NCBI GenBank assembly: GCA_003242685.1
Contig: QGVD01000078.1
Coordinates: forward strand, 1-16,447
Length of the DNA: 16,447 nucleotides
Source: Pseudomonadota bacterium
Lineage (GTDB): Bacteria > Pseudomonadota > Gammaproteobacteria > Steroidobacterales > Steroidobacteraceae
Direction: 5' to 3'
Positions within the stretch are counted from its first letter, which is position 1. Every line of letters begins with the position of its first letter. A model generated the notes under the pieces. It worked only from the letters and a program-made list of their open reading frames with translations. It ran no database searches and was not told the DNA's origin. The translations under genes were made by a program, and so were the position numbers. This document shows, piece after piece, positions 15,083 to 16,447 of this stretch.

Positions 15083-15708
15083 CAGGCGACTCCTTCTTGA
15101 CTTGCGTCGTCGATGCCGATCACGAGCGTGCGCTCGTCGGTGAAGGCATAGGGCGGCACGCGCAGGTTCACGGACGCAGGCGAGCCCTCGAACACGCGGC
15201 CCGCCATGTCGAACTTCGAACCGTGGCACGGACAGAAGAAGCCGCCCGGCCAGTCGGCGCCGAGCTCGCCGGCGCCCGCCTCGAAGCGCGGCTTCGGCAG
15301 GCAGCCGAGATGCGTGCAGTTACCGACTACGACCAGGATCTCCGGCGTGCGCGAGCGGATTTCGTTCTTGGCGTACTCCGGCTGCTCGGAGCTCTTCGAC
15401 TCCGGATCCTTGAGCACCGCATCGCCGAGCTGCTGGAGCTTCGCGACCATCTCGGGAGTGCGGCGGACGACGAAGATCTGCTGCTTGCGCCAGGTGACCT
15501 GCGTCATCTGACCCGGCTCGAGCTTCGAAACGTCGACCTTCGCAGGCGCGCCCAGCGCGCGTGCACGCTCCGACGGCTTCCAGGACGCGATGAAGGGCAC
15601 GGCCGCGAACACGGCACCGACCGCGCCTACTCCCACGGTGGCCGTCAGAAGGAACTTGCGCCGACTGCTGTCGACGTCCTCTTCGGTGGTGACACCGTTA
15701 TCTGCCAT
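15082..15708 (-). CDS. petA: Rieske iron-sulfur subunit of the bc1 complex (PetA)
   Basis: The Rieske protein carries the 2Fe-2S cluster that takes the first electron from ubiquinol and delivers it to cytochrome c1. The product is 208 residues. An N-terminal twin-arginine-type sequence, SSRRKFLLTATVGVGAVGAV (14-33), leads into the single uncleaved membrane anchor, so export by the Tat system is likely. The cluster motifs are CTHLGC (131-136) and CPCHG (159-163): Cys131, His133, Cys159 and His162 as ligands, Cys136 and Cys161 as the disulfide. RVPPYAF near the end is also typical. It is the first gene of petABC, translated from the ATG at 15708. Confidence 0.97.
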   Translation of the reverse strand: MADNGVTTEEDVDSSRRKFLLTATVGVGAVGAVFAAVPFIASWKPSERARALGAPAKVDVSKLEPGQMTQVTWRKQQIFVVRRTPEMVAKLQQLGDAVLKDPESKSSEQPEYAKNEIRSRTPEILVVVGNCTHLGCLPKPRFEAGAGELGADWPGGFFCPCHGSKFDMAGRVFEGSPASVNLRVPPYAFTDERTLVIGIDDASQEGVA

Positions 15709-15771
15709 CTAATGGCTCTCCGCATCGATCAGTGTGACCCCGCCCAAGGCCGCTCGCGACTCGCCGGCCCT

Positions 15772-15784
15772 TACACGGCGTGTA
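15772..15784. promoter_or_regulatory. Short palindrome in the leader of the pet operon
   Basis: TACAC and GTGTA flank a GGC centre (13 bases), between the probable pet promoter -10 (15818-15823) and petA, about 64 bases before its start. It could be a dimeric repressor site, but it does not match a regulator site I can name, and a palindrome this short may be chance. Confidence 0.25.
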
Positions 15785-15817
15785 TGGGTGCAGTTTCGGG
15801 ACTGGCGGGGGCGGCGC

Positions 15818-15823
15818 ATTATA
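15818..15823 (-). promoter_or_regulatory. Probable -10 box of the petABC promoter
   Basis: A perfect TATAAT on the minus strand lies 109 bases upstream of the petA ATG, within an A/T-rich patch. No clear -35 is seen 16-18 bases upstream. The same patch reads TATACA on the plus strand, so a promoter for the divergent protease gene may also lie here. Confidence 0.5.
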
Positions 15824-15881
15824 CACAAATGAAAAGGGCCTTCTGCTGGACGGACAGCTCCGAACGAGGCGCACGGAAGAG

Positions 15882-16447
15882 ATGACAACGCTGCTGGCAA
15901 GACTGGGGCGCGGGCTCGCCTTTCTCGGTGCATCCGCGGCGGCGGGGCTCGCCATTGCATTCCTCGTGGTGGCCGCCAGGCCGGACCTGCTGCATCGGGG
16001 CAACGCGGCGGCCTCTCCGCCCGCGGCACCGGCACCGACGCTCGTGCAGCCCGCGAGCGCGCCCGTGTCCGCCCGGGCGACGTATGCCGAAGCCGTGCAG
16101 CGGGCGGCGCCTGCGGTCGTCAACATCTACACCGCGCGGCTCGTCACGGAACGCGTGGCGCCCGCCCGGCGCGATCAGCCGTTCGGCGACCTGTGGCCGC
16201 GCTATCGCCGCCGCATCGAGCGCAGTCTCGGCTCCGGCGTCATCGTCGACGCCGACGGGCACATCGTGACGAACCATCACGTCATCGCGCAGGCCGACGC
16301 GATCGGCGTGCAGCTCGCGGACGGGCGCACGGCGAACGCGCGCATCGTCGGGCGCGATCCCGAATCGGACCTCGCCGTGCTGCGCATCGACCTCGACGAT
16401 CTGCCCGTGATGCCTCTCGGGCGCTCGGATCGGCCCAAGGCTGTCCC
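15882..16447 (+). CDS. DegS/AlgW-type periplasmic serine protease, N-terminal part
   Basis: This is a trypsin-like HtrA-family protease, cut by the window edge after 188 codons. The N-terminal 31 residues form a membrane anchor with no clear signal-peptidase site, as in DegS or AlgW rather than the soluble DegP. A Pro/Ala-rich linker (about 40-65) follows, then TYAEAVQRAAPAVVNIYTAR (67-86) and the start of the protease domain: LGSGVIVDADGHIVTNHHVI (116-135), where His133 is the catalytic histidine, and ESDLAVLRID (161-170) with catalytic Asp163. The catalytic serine, PDZ domain and C-terminus lie beyond the edge. DegS/AlgW cleave the anti-sigma factor RseA/MucA to start the sigma-E/AlgU envelope stress response; whether this one does so is inferred. 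The ATG at 15882 follows GGAAGA. It is divergent from petABC. DegQ-like is the alternative. Confidence 0.88.
   Translation, partial: MTTLLARLGRGLAFLGASAAAGLAIAFLVVAARPDLLHRGNAAASPPAAPAPTLVQPASAPVSARATYAEAVQRAAPAVVNIYTARLVTERVAPARRDQPFGDLWPRYRRRIERSLGSGVIVDADGHIVTNHHVIAQADAIGVQLADGRTANARIVGRDPESDLAVLRIDLDDLPVMPLGRSDRPKAV

Noticed and set aside
13802..15100. Long plus-strand open frame opposite cytochrome b (432 codons)
   Set aside because: The His/Glu/Arg-rich composition is the antisense image of hydrophobic codons in petB; no start context or domain.

Overview
The window is a GC-rich piece of a bacterial chromosome. Gene content and order point to a gammaproteobacterium, and no genus can be named from the sequence alone. 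Evidence: a gamma-type division and cell-wall (dcw) cluster starting with mraZ, a type A RNase P RNA, the rsmI/lpoA divergent pair, yraN, the stringent starvation pair sspA-sspB, a petABC operon for a cytochrome bc1 complex, and the start of a DegS/AlgW-type periplasmic protease. From memory, this is close to the arrangement in Pseudomonas (mraZ, rnpB, rsmI, lpoA, yraN, ..., sspB, sspA, petCBA). MurE carries the DNPR signature for meso-diaminopimelate, as in most Gram-negatives. LpoA and SspA/SspB also fit a gammaproteobacterium best.

Layout. Positions 1-7806 are a single minus-strand operon, read from right to left: mraZ, rsmH, ftsL, ftsI, murE, murF, mraY, murD. Most junctions overlap by four bases (ATGA), which suggests tight translational coupling. 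A strong sigma-70 promoter (7860-7889) drives it, and a phased array of TGGGN repeats (7827-7862), the expected MraZ autorepression site, overlaps its -10. The operon makes the peptidoglycan precursor (MurE, MurF, MraY, MurD) and the septal synthase with its partner (FtsI, FtsL). Next comes a 354-base gap between mraZ and rnpB (which includes the mraZ promoter), then rnpB (minus) with its own promoter, then rsmI (minus).

From 9583 to 11827 lpoA and yraN run on the plus strand, divergent from rsmI. LpoA is an outer-membrane lipoprotein activator of a class A penicillin-binding protein, so it belongs functionally with the wall cluster. From 11875 to 15708 two minus-strand units follow: sspA-sspB (stringent starvation protein and ClpXP adaptor) and petA-petB-petC (Rieske, cytochrome b, cytochrome c1). 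A strong two-part hairpin separates them. At 15882 a DegS/AlgW-like protease starts on the plus strand and runs off the right edge.

The left edge is odd: murD homology stops after about 85 codons and gives way to about 55 bases of simple, repeat-like sequence. This suggests a repeat at an assembly end or an insertion into an essential gene. Apart from this, the window is a conserved housekeeping region. I found no convincing undescribed system. The best leads are the regulatory architecture at mraZ, the left-edge junction in murD, and the hairpin element between sspA and petC.
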